Assembly: GCA_922989275.2 (NCBI GenBank)
Contig: OV277858.1
Span: 104,642,794 to 104,706,793, forward strand
DNA length: 64,000 nt
Reading direction: 5' to 3'
Origin: Gari tellinella
Taxonomy: Eukaryota; Mollusca; Bivalvia; Cardiida; Psammobiidae
Shown piece after piece: positions 20,825 to 30,484 of this stretch (position 1 is its first letter; each line of letters opens with the position of its first letter). The notes below the pieces were generated by a model. It made no database searches, was not told the DNA's origin, and worked only from the letters and a program-made list of their open reading frames with translations. A program made the translations under genes and the position numbers.

Positions 20825-20896
20825 GTGTCGCAATAGCTTATTGGATAGTGTCATTGGCTCGTAGTGCTATGGTCGTGGGTTCGATTCCAGGCACTG
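20825..20896 (+). repeat. tRNA-like sequence T5
   Basis: GTCGCAATAGCTTATTGGAT (A box region) and GTGGGTTCGATTCCAGGC (B box). Confidence 0.62.
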
Positions 20897-21197
20897 TTTT
20901 GTAAACGTCCGCTTTATGGTTTTAATATGATTATATATTTTACTAAAATAAAGCTGTAAACGTTTTAGTAAAAAAGCATTTGCTGCTTAACGAAATACCA
21001 AAGTAACATAGAATGCTTTCAGCCGGATAGTGCCTTGCATAACGCGATGTTGCTATAAGCACTTTTCTATCGAAGTTTCCGTAGGCAAGTTACACTGTAC
21101 TTTATTTCATATAATTGCATGAAAGTCATGGTTTGTATGTGTCTACCATTAAAAAAAGATTTAGAAAAATACACGTTAAGAAATATAACAAAAACAA

Positions 21198-21272
21198 ACT
21201 GTATCGGGGATCGAACCCACAACCCTTACGTTGGTAGCACAGGTACATAGCCACTGAGCCATTACCGACTGT
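21198..21272 (-). repeat. tRNA-like sequence T6
   Basis: Minus strand: GTAATGGCTCAGTGGCTATG (A box) and GTGGGTTCGATCCCCGATAC (B box); 75 bp, close to tRNA length. A functional gene is not excluded but its place in a TIR element argues for a repeat. Confidence 0.62.
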
Positions 21273-21755
21273 AGTTACCATTATCAGATAATATAATCAA
21301 TTTCGAGTCATCATTAAATTGCTTATTTTCTATACACTGTAATTGTTTCCCGAGGATAAAAATAGTTTACGGAAAAAGACGGAATATTCATAAACTGACA
21401 GGTCAAACATTATCGACAATATCATCAAATTGTCTAGACGCTCAATGTTGTGTAAGAGGTGGACAAATGGAAGCTACTCGTACAGAAAATGCTAAACGCT
21501 GAAAATGAGTTACCAGCCCTTATTGATTGTCTACGTCATTCACATCGAGAACAGAATATCACATCGTGCAAGTATTCATTTTGATAGAAGTAAAAGACAT
21601 GAAAAATATTTCATTTTGGTCCATGGGAAATTAACATTGTAACTGAAAGCGAGGTATAATAAAGAAATATATGATAAAATACAGTACTAAATGTGTATAA
21701 CCAGTATATTGATCTAAAGAAACCTTAATTCAAAGGTTTACTTAGAAAGTAACTC

Positions 21756-21966
21756 TTAAGGTTGCGGACCTCTCATGAGATCGGACCAAAGTTGGTTCTC
21801 TATGAACAGCGATCGGCTATTCTCGTCAACTGTCGCCCGTTCCGAACCATGGTTCGGAACATGGTTCGGAACGAGTCGACAGTTGACGAGAATGGCCGAT
21901 CGCTCTCCGAAGAGTACCGATATTGACCGACATTGGCCCGATTTCATTAGTGGTTACCAACCTTAA
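21756..21966. mobile_element. TTAA-flanked palindromic MITE (piggyBac-like)
   Basis: TTAA at 21756-21759 and 21963-21966 flanks GGTTGCGGACCTCTCATGAG ... GTGGTTACCAACC. The centre is a long stem: GCGATCGGCTATTCTCGTCA, ACTGTCG, GTTCCGAACCATGGTTCGGAAC. TTAA is the piggyBac target. The right TTAA lies within the extended donor of E22. Confidence 0.82.
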
Positions 21967-21971
21967 CTTAC

Positions 21972-22152
21972 CGAAATCTCGATTAGGTCGTTCCTGTCTG
22001 TGGCATAGCTAGTGTGTTGCTTTGTGCTAGTGGTAACGATAGACCCTGGGGCCAACGTATAGAGCGGAAGTGCCACAGATACTGTGAGGTTTCGACCTTC
22101 AGCCTCAGATAGACTCGAATGATACACGATCCCTTGAATGATCACATTTGAA
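21972..22152 (-). CDS. Exon E22: last repeat segment before the linker
   Basis: 181 bp, phase 2 to 0; acceptor TTTTACAG, donor GTAAGTTAAG. Peptide SNVIIQGIVYHSSLSEAEG, then RNLTVSVALPLYTLAPGS and ATDRNDLIEIS. One sequon (N-L-T). The donor overlaps the TTAA target site of a palindromic element (21760-21962), so the MITE abuts the splice site. Confidence 0.83.
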
Positions 22153-22167
22153 CTGTAAAATATAAGT

Positions 22168-22190
22168 TACAGTGGAGAAGACGTTAAGGA
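22168..22190. mobile_element. F1 end fragment
   Basis: TTACAGTGGAGAAGACGTTA only; no matching second end nearby. Confidence 0.5.
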
Positions 22191-22225
22191 CCTACCATAT
22201 TTGAACTGTTAAATATACGAGCCAG

Positions 22226-22467
22226 GGGGCCGTTTTACTAAACTACTTACGCAAAATTTTTGCGTAAGTCAAAATTTTAAATTTTAATTTATATGTTTTA
22301 TTATCACTTGCTACAAACAGCGAATAGCCAGATCAGAGGACGCGCTTTTAGCGCGTCCTCTGATCTAGCTATTTGCTGTTTGCAAACGTTTAGGATCGAA
22401 AAATAAGTGTTAAACGATTTTGACTTACGCAAAAATGTTGCATAAGTTGTTTAGTAAAACGGACCCC
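22226..22467. mobile_element. F10 palindromic MITE
   Basis: GGGGCCGTTTTACTAAACTA, CTTACGCAAAAT and inverse; the core GATCAGAGGACGCGCTTTTA, GCGCGTCCTCTGATC is bounded by AAACAGCGAATAGCC / GCTATTTGCTGTTTGC. Nearly identical to 40207-40443. Confidence 0.87.
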
Positions 22468-22490
22468 AGGTAACCATAAGTACTTTTAGT

Positions 22491-22745
22491 TACAGTGGCG
22501 AAAACGTTATTCTGCCCGTTTAAACGTAAACGAAACGCAAACGCATTGCACGAAAGTTTATGGAGACAATTATAACTTTTTTTCATATTTCTCACGAAAT
22601 GTTTTAAATTGAGTGGTAAACAGTTTTGAGCCTGATCAGATGCCGGATAACCAATCGTCTGATCTGACTCAAAACTGTTTGCAATGGAAATAACATGTTT
22701 AGCGTAAACGCGTTTATTAGATAGAATAAAATTTGCTCCACTGTA
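22491..22745. mobile_element. F1 MITE, older copy
   Basis: TACAGTGGCGAAAACGTTAT to AAATTTGCTCCACTGTA; core CAGATGCCGGATAACC is mismatched to its partner arm. Confidence 0.8.
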
Positions 22746-22821
22746 GTTCTTAATTGCACCAATTAAGCCATTCATCCCTAGCAACGAGTTTTCTTGTTCT
22801 TTAGAAAACAGTCTACCCATT

Positions 22822-23040
22822 AACTGTAGATAGCTTAAAGCAGGTTGAAAGTAAAGCAGAATGCAACTCAATGCACATCTGCTTTACTTCCAATCTGCTT
22901 TAAGTAATCGCGTTTGAAATCTTAGGATATTTCATGATCAAATTTTGGCAGCCCTTGATTTTAACTATGTATTTGCTGGTTATTTTTCTGCGTTCAATTT
23001 TTACAGGTCATTGTAATTCGTAAAAATTAAAATCATAAAC
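22822..23040. mobile_element. F4 core next to an F5 end
   Basis: TAAAGCAGGTTGAAAGTAAA, GCAGAATGC and its inverse, followed by GAAATCTTAGGATATTTCAT and TTTGGCAGCCCTTG, an F5 right terminus; F4 lies inside F5. Confidence 0.65.
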
Positions 23041-23102
23041 GTTTAAATCAAGGGTTTTCACCAACAAATCAGTAAACTTTTACATCAGTAAAAATAAACC
23101 CG

Positions 23103-23355
23103 TTAACCCATTTCCCGATAGCCTATTTCTAGTTTTGAAGATAGGAGACCACTCAAAGCAGGTTGAAAGTAAAGCAGAATGTGCCTTAAGGCACATTCTG
23201 CTTTACTTTCAGCCTGCTTTAAGATAGCATCTGCTAGGATATAGAACCTATTTCTTTTGTTATATATTCATGAAGGTATAATTTGGAACTATTTTCTACA
23301 GTGGAGGCATAAATTAAAGGTGTAAAAAGGCGTATTTATGGGGGAATGGGTTAAA
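23103..23355. mobile_element. F4 element
   Basis: AACCCATTTCCCGATAGCC to GGGGAATGGGTTAAA, hairpin GCAGAATGTGCCTTAAGGCA perfectly self-complementary. It ends 10 bp from the E21 donor. Confidence 0.85.
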
Positions 23356-23366
23356 CGATATCTTAC

Positions 23367-23601
23367 CTGGTGGAGCCTGCTGCCGCACTCAGGTCCACGA
23401 CAATGTCAGACTTTTCAGAATTAGCTCTTGCAACTTGGAAGTCATTATCGTGAATGAAGATGTAATTTGCCAGCTTGTTACCGAAACTTATCTTGTGGGT
23501 ACTTCCGTGTGTGCTAAGACTACAGTCGCACATTTGAACGACTACTTGTATTTCCACGTCATCATCACCAGCGCTGAATGTATCCTTCCTATGGGACACA
23601 C
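23367..23601 (-). CDS. Exon E21: repeat R7 to R8
   Basis: 235 bp, phase 1 to 2; acceptor TTTCTCAG, donor GTAAGATAT. Contains DTFSAGDDDVEIQVVVQMCD, then KISFGNKLANYIFIHDND and FQVARANSEKSDIVVDLSAA. The F-S-A-G-D-D-D-V start echoes the I-x-D-D-D segment of E10 and E15. The MCDC motif is unique in the chain. Confidence 0.84.
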
Positions 23602-23626
23602 CTGAGAAAAACTTCATAGTTTTATA

Positions 23627-23878
23627 TACAGTGGAGAAAACATTATTCTTTCCCGTTTAAACGCAAACGAAACGCAAACGCACATCACTAAAATGTAGAA
23701 AATGTTAGATTTGGGAAATTTCTAACACTTTCTTTTAATCTGATTTGTAAACAGTTTGGAGCCTGATCAGACGCCGGGAAACCCGGCGTCTGATCTGGGC
23801 TCCAAACTGTTTACAATGGGAATAAAAGTTTTAGCGTTAACGCGTTTATTGGGAAAGAATAACGTTTTCTCCACTGTA
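23627..23878. mobile_element. F1 MITE, intermediate age
   Basis: TACAGTGGAGAAAACATTAT to ACGTTTTCTCCACTGTA, intact core CAGACGCCGGGAAACC. It starts 26 bp upstream of the E21 acceptor. Confidence 0.88.
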
Positions 23879-23879
23879 C

Positions 23880-24200
23880 CTTTCGATGATTTATAGAGAT
23901 TTCTATGTCAGATAATTTTTATGCGTCACATTTGATATCATCACTAGTGATAATATCCCTTTTTGCAGTGACGATCAGTTTTGAGGCGTCACGTCACAAT
24001 ATCTTATGTGACGTCGCGTGTTAAAATTTAAATTTGTGTGTTTTCTCTGTGAAAACGTCTTTAGAATGTATATAAAAAATGATAAATATACTAATCCTGT
24101 CTTTTTGATGGATGTGAAAAATATAGCACGAGAATTGGTTGTTATCTGGTTAACATAATGGCAGTAGAACCCTTTAAAATGGTCGACAGTCAATTTCTCT
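23880..24200. mobile_element. Repeat F17 (empty homologue of the LINE target)
   Basis: TCGATGATTTATAGAGATTT, ATCATCACTAGTGATAAT, GCAGTGACGATCAG and TGTGAAAACGTCTTTAGAAT match 55240-55395, where a LINE fragment interrupts the same sequence. The right part (GATGTGAAAAATATAGCAC) matches 29515. Confidence 0.65.
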
Positions 24201-24329
24201 ATTGGTAAGAAAAACACTGTGATTTGTTAATGCTAAAGGCATACAACAAATTCCAAGAAACATATTTTGACTACATCTAGTTTTATTTGTTTTATCACAG
24301 TTTTCAATATTATATGAGTATTACTATGC

Positions 24330-24560
24330 AATTTAGTCTGTCTGGTGTTGAGAAATTGACATTTTACGTAAACAGAGCTCCTGATAAGGGGAGTATTTCA
24401 AAAACTAAAATCTTAATTTCTGTATTAAACCCTATGGTGTCACTACTACGTCTCAAAGAGACAATTCTGATGAGTAGTAACACGATAGGATTTGGTGCTG
24501 CCACAAGTGAGCTAATGTTGGATTTGTTCAGTTAACTCTCTCTTATCTGGAGCCCTGATA
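24330..24560. mobile_element. F14 palindromic element
   Basis: AGAGCTCCTGATAAGGGGAG, ACTAAAATCTTAATTTCTG, CCCTATGGTGTCACTACTAC and TCTCAAAGAGACA at the centre. Related copies at 27690 and 32715. Confidence 0.65.
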
Positions 24561-24662
24561 AGGCAATCAAATTTATATACACAAAATTTAATTTCAGAAA
24601 ACACACTGGTTTACATGAAATAAGCACATTCAGCCCTAATGGTATTTCATTTACAAACAATG

Positions 24663-25023
24663 TACGGTGCTCCCTCTCTCAACACTACCCAAATGGGAGA
24701 CAAATATTGTGTACGTTGTTCGAAAGGGAGGGAAAATAAAGACTTGGCTTATATTTGCAAACAGCTTGAACCCAGATCAGACGCCGCGTCACGCGACGTC
24801 TGATCCGGATTCAAACTGTTTGTCTTTCGCCATTATATTTATTTTGTCAAACTATCTACTTATATGTAACTATGAGACATAAGAGCAGACGACAGTTTTA
24901 AGCAGACGATATTGTATTAGTTAAAGTGTTACATATTATTATCTTATTTGGGGAACATCGGCAAACTTTATTGTAAGGAGGGGGTCGTTGTTGGGAGGGA
25001 TGTTGTAAGGAGGGAGCACTGTA
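24663..25023. mobile_element. F3 palindromic element
   Basis: TACGGTGCTCCCTCTCTCAA to GTAAGGAGGGAGCACTGTA; core CAGATCAGACGCCGCGTCAC with inverse CGACGTCTGATC. Confidence 0.85.
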
Positions 25024-25049
25024 TATTTGAGTAGTTCACTTGTCGTGTG

Positions 25050-25262
25050 CAAACAGTGTATGTAGGCCTACCCTGGTCAGAGGGCCGCGACAGGAACCCT
25101 CTGATAAAAGTCTGCACTGTTTGTCATTTTGTAACATATTGTAGAAATCGTCCCGAAAATGTCTTAAATGGACTACTCAGCGAGTTATCTGGAAACTAGA
25201 ATTTTTCATTAAATGTTTCAAGGGTGAATGAGATAGTTAAAGCTCTGAGTCCATTTTGAAGC
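25050..25262. mobile_element. F12-like palindromic element
   Basis: GCAAACAGTGTATGTAGGCC and AGTCTGCACTGTTTGTC, then AAATGGACTACTCAGCGAG and TGAATGAGATAG, the F12 right-arm words. It ends 20 bp from the E20 donor. Confidence 0.6.
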
Positions 25263-25280
25263 CAATAAAGGATCAAATAC

Positions 25281-25418
25281 CTGTATTTGTCACTATAAAA
25301 ACATCCAAGGACCCTTTGTTGTTCGTCCCTGCGCCTATGGTATCTTCGTAGAGGGGTGTATAGACCACTTCCTTGCTGTTGGTAGTAGCATCACAGTGAA
25401 CATTTCGACCCAGCGCAC
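25281..25418 (-). CDS. Exon E20: Cys end and linker of repeat R7
   Basis: 138 bp, phase 1 to 1; acceptor CTTGCAG, donor GTATTTG. Peptide ALGRNVHCDATTNSKEVVYT completes the G-x-N-x-x-C signature begun in E19, then TPLYEDTIGAGTNNKGSL and DVFIVTNT. The donor is not strong, but its phase fits E21. Confidence 0.76.
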
Positions 25419-25446
25419 CTGCAAGGTTATCAAAGTATTTGTTTAT

Positions 25447-25685
25447 TTCAGTGGAGAAGACGTTATTCTGACGTCATTAGTGACGTCATGTAGTGGAGAA
25501 GAAGTTATTCCAAAACAAAACGCATACGCAATGCAGTAAAATAGAGAAAATGACGTCTTTTGATAATTATGACCATTTCGTTTTTTGTATGAGTGGCAAG
25601 CAGTTTAAACCCGGCGACCAATCTGGCTTCAAACTGCTTGTAATGGAAATAATAGTTTTAGCATAAACGCCTTTATTGCGCACTA
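25447..25685. mobile_element. F1 remnant with paired CRE sites
   Basis: TTTCAGTGGAGAAGACGTTA, then TGACGTCATTAGTGACGTCA, then a second F1 start GTAGTGGAGAAGAAGTTAT and an F1 body with a shortened core (AAACCCGGCGACC). The right end is decayed. Confidence 0.68.
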
Positions 25686-25789
25686 TTTGTCAAAGAAATA
25701 AGAATACCATAAAAAGACTTGCATGTTTGCATATTTAAAACTGCCAACGTCACATAATGTTTACACGAATAAAATGAAATTCAGTTATA

Positions 25790-26045
25790 AATAGTCCAAG
25801 GGCAGTATGCTATCGTTCGTTAAATCCAAATTTCGTCATATCAGGTCCATTTTACCATATGTCTATCAGAGATCGGGAATAGATGTTGCTGTGTTATATC
25901 CAATATTTCGTTATATCGAATTTGTTATATCAGGTAAATTTTACTATATAGCATAATGTAAATAAGAGATGTTGAATGCATTTTGTTTTGTTATATCCAA
26001 TATTTCGGTATGTCCAATTACGTTCTAAGTAATCTTTAACAAATA
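25790..26045. repeat. F9-like repeat (TTATATCCAATATTTCG)
   Basis: TTAAATCCAAATTTCGTCAT and TATATCCAATATTTCG, CCATTTTACCATAT occur in repeated and inverted form; the same words appear at 36070, 37550 and 53810. Confidence 0.5.
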
Positions 26046-26303
26046 ATTATTGATGTTCTATTACTTAACATTAAATATAAAACATAGAAATCTCAATTTA
26101 TAAAGACTGAAAACCAAATTTGGCCTAAAAAACCCTTTTTCGAAAAAGGATGTTAGGTAGAAATATAAAATCGAAATAGTGGTTAAGGAAAATGATTTGT
26201 GTTTGAAAATACAGTTAAATTATTAAGCTCGGTCGGTATTCGAAGCAATGCGGTGAAGACAAAACAACATATGCTCTAAAATTAAAAGACGATTTAACCC
26301 TTT

Positions 26304-26545
26304 GGGACCCGTTTCATAAAACTTCCTACGACAAATGTTGTCGTAAGTCAGCTTGTAAAAGTCTCAATTATTGTTTATTTCTCCATCTAATCCTGTCTGG
26401 TGACATCTCCGTGGAATCGCCTTGAAAAGACGATTCAAAAGAGATGTCACAAGACATGATTAGATTGAGAAATCAGAAATTAAATGTATTTTAGTTTTGA
26501 CTTACGACCGTTTTTGTCATACGAAGTTTTATGTAAAGTGCCCCA
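26304..26545. mobile_element. F10-type palindromic element, second core
   Basis: GGGACCCGTTTCATAAAACT, CGTAAGTCA and inverse; the centre is TCTAATCCTGTCTGGTGACA, CAAGACATGATTAGA. Related to 59461-59625. Confidence 0.72.
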
Positions 26546-26729
26546 GGACTACAATGCTATTATTATATGTCCGATGTGAATAATACGTAGCGAAGATCTA
26601 CTACGTCCAAGTCGGAGAAGATAGAGTGACAGAAAACATCTAAGGAATACCCCAAACATTTTAAAGATTCCGTGATATATCTTACGGATGTTTGTGTACC
26701 AGTCATATTTGTTAATGTTATTTCTAACA

Positions 26730-26797
26730 TTTTAATGCAATGTGTTTGCGTTTCATTTGCGTTTAAACGGGAAAGAATAACGTCTTCTCCATTGTAA
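26730..26797. mobile_element. F1 right-end fragment
   Basis: GTTTGCGTTTCATTTGCG, AACGGGAAAGAATAACGTC, TTCTCCATTGTA. Confidence 0.65.
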
Positions 26798-26799
26798 TA

Positions 26800-27240
26800 G
26801 AGAGGTTTACCATATTTACATTCGCCCCCATTAAATCCATTGATCACCATGACTTTTGATTCGTATGGACGTAATGTTTCGAGGGGGCGGGATTGTGGAT
26901 ACCTTTTGCAGAGGAGGCGGGACTAATGGATCTGATCTCCGCAAATACTTTTGTTTCGTTGCCCGAGTAATGCAGTTATGGCTGTTCCCTCCAGGGTACA
27001 CATTTTTCGTGTTAACAGCCTCTTATACGGTTAAACATACATGCATACTAATAAAATGTTCATTTAATATTAGAAATTACTGCAAATATAATGTAAATAT
27101 AAGAAATAAAATTGGTTTTGTTCGTCGTTAAAGCGTTTAAAGACAAAAAATATTATACATATTTACATTAGCGATTCATAGAATAAGCCGATTATTTTCT
27201 GTCGTTTATTTCGCTTAAACGACGAAAATATTCAGTTCAT
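26800..27240. repeat. Dispersed repeat F18
   Basis: TTTGATTCGTATGGACGTAA, GGAGGCGGGACTAATGGATC, TTATGGCTGTTCCCTCC, AATAAAATGTTCATTTAATA match 60548-60885 over about 330 bp. No coding signal. Confidence 0.7.
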
Positions 27241-27245
27241 TTCTT

Positions 27246-27416
27246 AATCCCTTCACTGCTTTACCCCGAGTGAAAGAGAAATTTGCAAACAGTTTGAATC
27301 CTGACCAGACTCATTTCAATATATCTGATATCAAAATACCCACAATTTAAATTTTAGAAACAAAAGCAGACGACAATTGTTAAAAATTGATGACGTCATG
27401 GCAGTGAAGGGGTTAA
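27246..27416. mobile_element. F2 element, core deleted
   Basis: AATCCCTTCACTGCTTTACC to GTCATGGCAGTGAAGGGGTT with AAACAGTTTGAATCCTGACC; the second hairpin arm is gone. It ends about 10 bp from the E19 donor. Confidence 0.72.
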
Positions 27417-27426
27417 GTATACCTAC

Positions 27427-27625
27427 CTATGACGTTGATTTCAGATACGGTCAGACAAGCCTGCTGTCCATCACCGGGGAGTAGTACATCAAAGAGGAAA
27501 CGAGAGGAGGAGTTGACTGGTACCGTTACAATCACCTTAATTGTCTGGTTCTGGCCGGGGCTCATCGTGATCGGTGGGGCTGGATCAATACTGATCAGAC
27601 TGACGTTCGTAATGCTTCCAGGGTC
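27427..27625 (-). CDS. Exon E19: first half of repeat R7
   Basis: 199 bp, phase 0 to 1; acceptor CTTTCAG, donor GTAGGTATA. Peptide DPGSITNVSLISIDPAPPI, then MSPGQNQTIKVIVTVPVNSS, then FDVLLPGDGQQACLTVSEI. Two N-x-S/T sequons (NVS, NQT). As in E3 the second Cys is placed in the next exon. Confidence 0.85.
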
Positions 27626-27679
27626 CTGAAAGTTAAATAATTATACAAGGCTACAGATAAGAACGGGTAAACTGAACAA

Positions 27680-27850
27680 ATCTAAAATATTTCTCAATCA
27701 TTTTAGCACCAAATATTATTTGGTTACTACTAATTAGAATCGTCTCTTAGAGAGGATTCATATGAATAGAGACGCCATAGGGTTTAATGCAGAAATAAAT
27801 ATTTTAGATTTTGAAATCGATCTACTCCCATTATCTGGAGCCCTGATCAA
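27680..27850. mobile_element. F14 palindromic element
   Basis: TCTAAAATATTTCTCAATCA, GCACCAAATATTATTTGG, ATCGTCTCTTAGAGAGGATT and AAATATTTTAGATTTTGAAA. Confidence 0.68.
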
Positions 27851-28084
27851 TATATATTATATACTCATCCAAAAAAATAAGTACCCATCGTATATTTATA
27901 TCGATATACTAGGAACTCGAATATATTCTGACTTCTTTTTTTTTATCTGGATTGAAGAAAAATTCCTTGGTGACATTCTGTGAAAAATTAAAGTCGATGC
28001 GATATTATTTTAATGAAAAATATTGAGCAAAATGTCATAGGGGTCAATTTCGAAAATGACACTTTCTTTGATAAGACTGGGTTT

Positions 28085-28295
28085 ACCAAATAGTTTTGAA
28101 GAAATGTAGCTACTGAAAAGTAGATTGAAAAGTAAATCATATGCAACTCAATGCGTATTCTGCTTTACTTTCAGGCTGCTTAAAGCTACAATCTGATAGA
28201 GTAAATTGAATACTTAGTATTGTGCATGTTCATGAATGTATCAAACGGAATAATAAATTGACGGTGAAAAAAAGGCGTTTTAATGGGTAAAAAAT
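28085..28295. mobile_element. F4 remnant
   Basis: GATTGAAAAGTAAATCATAT, TGCGTATTCTGCTTTACTT, and the right arm GGTGAAAAAAAGGCGTTTTA. Confidence 0.6.
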
Positions 28296-28510
28296 TTAAG
28301 TTGAAGGAAAAACATTAGACACAGTTTCGACCGTGGCAACGACTTAAGTTTTCCCCCATTAATCGCGATAACGCAAACAGAAAATTCCGGGGCAAACAGT
28401 TTGGAGCCAGATGGGACGTCGAGTAAGTTGCCACTTATTTTCAAACAGTTGTACAATGTAGTTTTCTTCATTTTAGTGCAGTGAGTGTGCGTTCGGTACG
28501 CGTTCTTAAC
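28295..28510. mobile_element. F1 remnant
   Basis: CCATTAATCGCGATAACGC, AAACAGTTTGGAGCCAGATG and TTTTAGTGCAGTGAGTGTGC; both termini lost. Confidence 0.5.
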
Positions 28511-28518
28511 AACACTGG

Positions 28519-29119
28519 ACCAGTGCTCCCTCTCTAGCACAATACCAAATAGGAGACACAGAGTGTGTGTGTTTTGAAGGGATTTTTTATATGGAGGGAA
28601 AATAATAGTTGGCTTACATTTGCTAACAGCTTGAATCTAGAAGAGACGCCGCGTCTACATTCAAAATGTTTGTCACTCGTCTTTATATTTCTTCTGACAA
28701 ATATGTAACTTTGAGAAAAAACTGTTAACCACAATTTATAGCAAACGATATTGCAGCAGTGAAAGCGTTGGACATAATTGTCTCGTTTGGGAAATAGAGG
28801 CAAACAGTTTTCAAAAGAAAGAATCGTTGTTCGGAGGGTCGTAGGGCTGCCATTTCTCCGGAATTTTCCGAAATCATCGTATTTAAATTCCAAAAGATGG
28901 AAGTTTAAAGCAGGCTGAAAATAAAGCAGAATGTGCCTTAAGGCGCATCTTGCTTTACTTTCAACCTGATTTAAGCATCACGTGTCTTAACCACTAGAAA
29001 CATGGATTAAAGGAATAATTTTGAAAATCGAGCTTGACACATTGAAAATTTTGAAATCTTGGGATTTTCTTTATCAACTTCTGGCAGCCCTTGGGTCGTT
29101 GTAGGGAGTGAGCACTGTA
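28519..29119. mobile_element. F3 element interrupted by F5, itself holding F4
   Basis: Left F3 end CAGTGCTCCCTCTCTAGCAC, right F3 end GTCGTTGTAGGGAGTGAGCA, CTGTA. Between, F5 runs from AGGGCTGCCATTTCTCCGG (28846) to TTCTGGCAGCCCT (29090), and inside F5 is an F4 hairpin (GCAGAATGTGCCTTAAGGC). Confidence 0.82.
28846..29094. mobile_element. F5 element with F4 core
   Basis: TIR AGGGCTGCCA and inverse TGGCAGCCCT; subterminal TTCCGAAATC / TTTTGAAATCTTGGGATTTT. The centre is AAAGCAGGCTGAAAATAAAG with inverse. The same layout occurs at 57883-58115. Confidence 0.75.
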
Positions 29120-29147
29120 ACGTATTTGTCACTGTAACAATACTTAC

Positions 29148-29306
29148 CTTGACAGAGTCGGTGAAGGTTGTTATGTCTGCAACAGTGAAGTCTAGTGACT
29201 CGACGGTCAAGTCGTTGAATGTCTTGACGGTGCCCGAGACACTAACTGTCTCCGCTAGGGCAGCCTTGCCATTGGGAACTAACCGAACAAAGGCTTCAAA
29301 CACAAT
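29148..29306 (-). CDS. Exon E18: second half of repeat R6
   Basis: 159 bp (53 codons), phase 0 to 0; acceptor TTTTCAG, donor GTAAGTATT. Peptide IVFEAFVRLVPNGKAALAET, then VSVSGTVKTFNDLTVESL and DFTVADITTFTDSVK. An F3 element ends about 30 bp downstream of the donor. Confidence 0.84.
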
Positions 29307-29401
29307 CTGAAAACACACAAATCCCTTATCATTTCGCTTGGCTCTAACTTCGGAACACAATAATCTAGAAGCTTACCATACATGTAACCATGTTTCCACT
29401 A

Positions 29402-29467
29402 ATGGCCAAGTTAATGTCACAAGAGAAGACCAGGTTAATGTCACAAGAGATGGTCAGGTTAATGTTT
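29402..29467. repeat. About 28-bp minisatellite
   Basis: Units AGTTAATGTCACAAGAGA and CAGGTTAATGTCACAAGAGA, related to 50800-50885 (GGCCAGGTCAATGTCACAAG). Confidence 0.75.
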
Positions 29468-29469
29468 TT

Positions 29470-29690
29470 TCACTAAAAACGTCATTAAAATGTATATAAT
29501 AAATAGAATAATCCATGCCTTTGGATGGATATAAAATAATATCACTCGAATGGGTTATCATCTTGTTAAAAAACTCGTCCTGCGGGCTCGTTTTTTAACC
29601 AAATAACAACCCATTCTCGTGATATATTTTTCATATCAATCCAAAGGAATTGGTTATCCTCTATATATCCAGTATCGTTATAAGCGATCT
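29470..29690. mobile_element. Palindromic element F17b
   Basis: CTTTGGATGGATATAAAATA, AAAAAACTCGTCCTGCGGG, CTCGTTTTTTAACC and CATATCAATCCAAAGGAATT are inverted about the centre. Its right arm reappears at 56370-56440. Confidence 0.7.
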
Positions 29691-29713
29691 TCATTATATA
29701 TATCAGCAATTAC

Positions 29714-29801
29714 CGAATTGGCCACTTGGTCTCCTGGTTTCGTCGGATTGCTTTGAACATAGTCCAACACCCACTCGGCTTTGTCGTTATATGGATTCGT
29801 C
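29714..29801 (-). CDS. Exon E17: connector exon of repeat R6
   Basis: 88 bp, phase 2 to 0; acceptor TTTTCTAG, donor GTAATTGC. Peptide TNPYNDKAEWVLDYVQSN then PTKPGDQVANS. Reached across the longest intron of the gene (about 6 kb, 29802-35785), which holds the 160-bp tandem array and the 1-kb hairpin transposon. Homology to E12 supports the call. Confidence 0.8.
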
Positions 29802-29869
29802 CTAGAAAAGAAACAAACGTACTTCAAGATAATGCTTAAAGTCAGAATACCGCCCAAATGCATGTTTTA

Positions 29870-30480
29870 AATGCGCAATTTCTTATATGTGTGCATTTTC
29901 TATGTATTAAAACTAAGTGGAATCGACTGTATAGCCTGACATATGCTCCCATTTAATTAAAAATCATACATAAATGTGTCGATTTCTTATCGAGATGGCT
30001 AGCACAATAAGCTATGTCTTTACAAAACAAATCTTTGGGTTTGTTTCCGAGAAAGGTCACGTGATCGATGTGGTGGGCGATAGAGCGAAAAAAATGAGGA
30101 TTTGTCTCCCTTTAACTGAATCCTAAAATAGCTATGACGTCATCGTCGTGTGTAATACAATATGCTAATGAGCTTTTACCGACTGTACATGGCATATCTC
30201 GTAAGACTTTGTTGTTGTTCGTATGTAAAAAAACTCGATTTAACACTTGACTATTTTCACAAATTTCACAGGTTTGTAAACAATATTGCCTAAAACATCA
30301 CCACGCATTACTTTTTTTTTAAAATGTTGCGATAACGAATGTGCCATAAATTTCATGTTAGAAGAATACACGATTTTGGTAAATTGACAGCTACAATCTG
30401 GCTTTAAATCCAAAATATATAACCTATGTTACCTTTCACTTCGATATTTGGTAATCTTATTTGAAGATCAATTTCAAAAC
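29870..30480. other. Intron without recognised elements
   Basis: Between E16 and E17. AT-rich with poly-T near 30310. No inverted repeat, tRNA box or coding pattern was seen. Confidence 0.45.
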
Positions 30481-30484
30481 ACTT

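Larger units (their letters stand above)
20701..21408. mobile_element. TIR element with two opposed tRNA-like sequences
   Basis: TTTGACCTGTCAGT at the left, ACTGACAGGTCAAA at the right. It contains T5 (20825-20896, plus) and T6 (21198-21272, minus). Same design as 9962-10629, with different sequence between. Confidence 0.78.

Noticed and set aside
26856..27131. 91-aa plus-strand ORF
   Set aside because: It covers dispersed repeat F18, and the related copy at 60548 does not preserve the frame.
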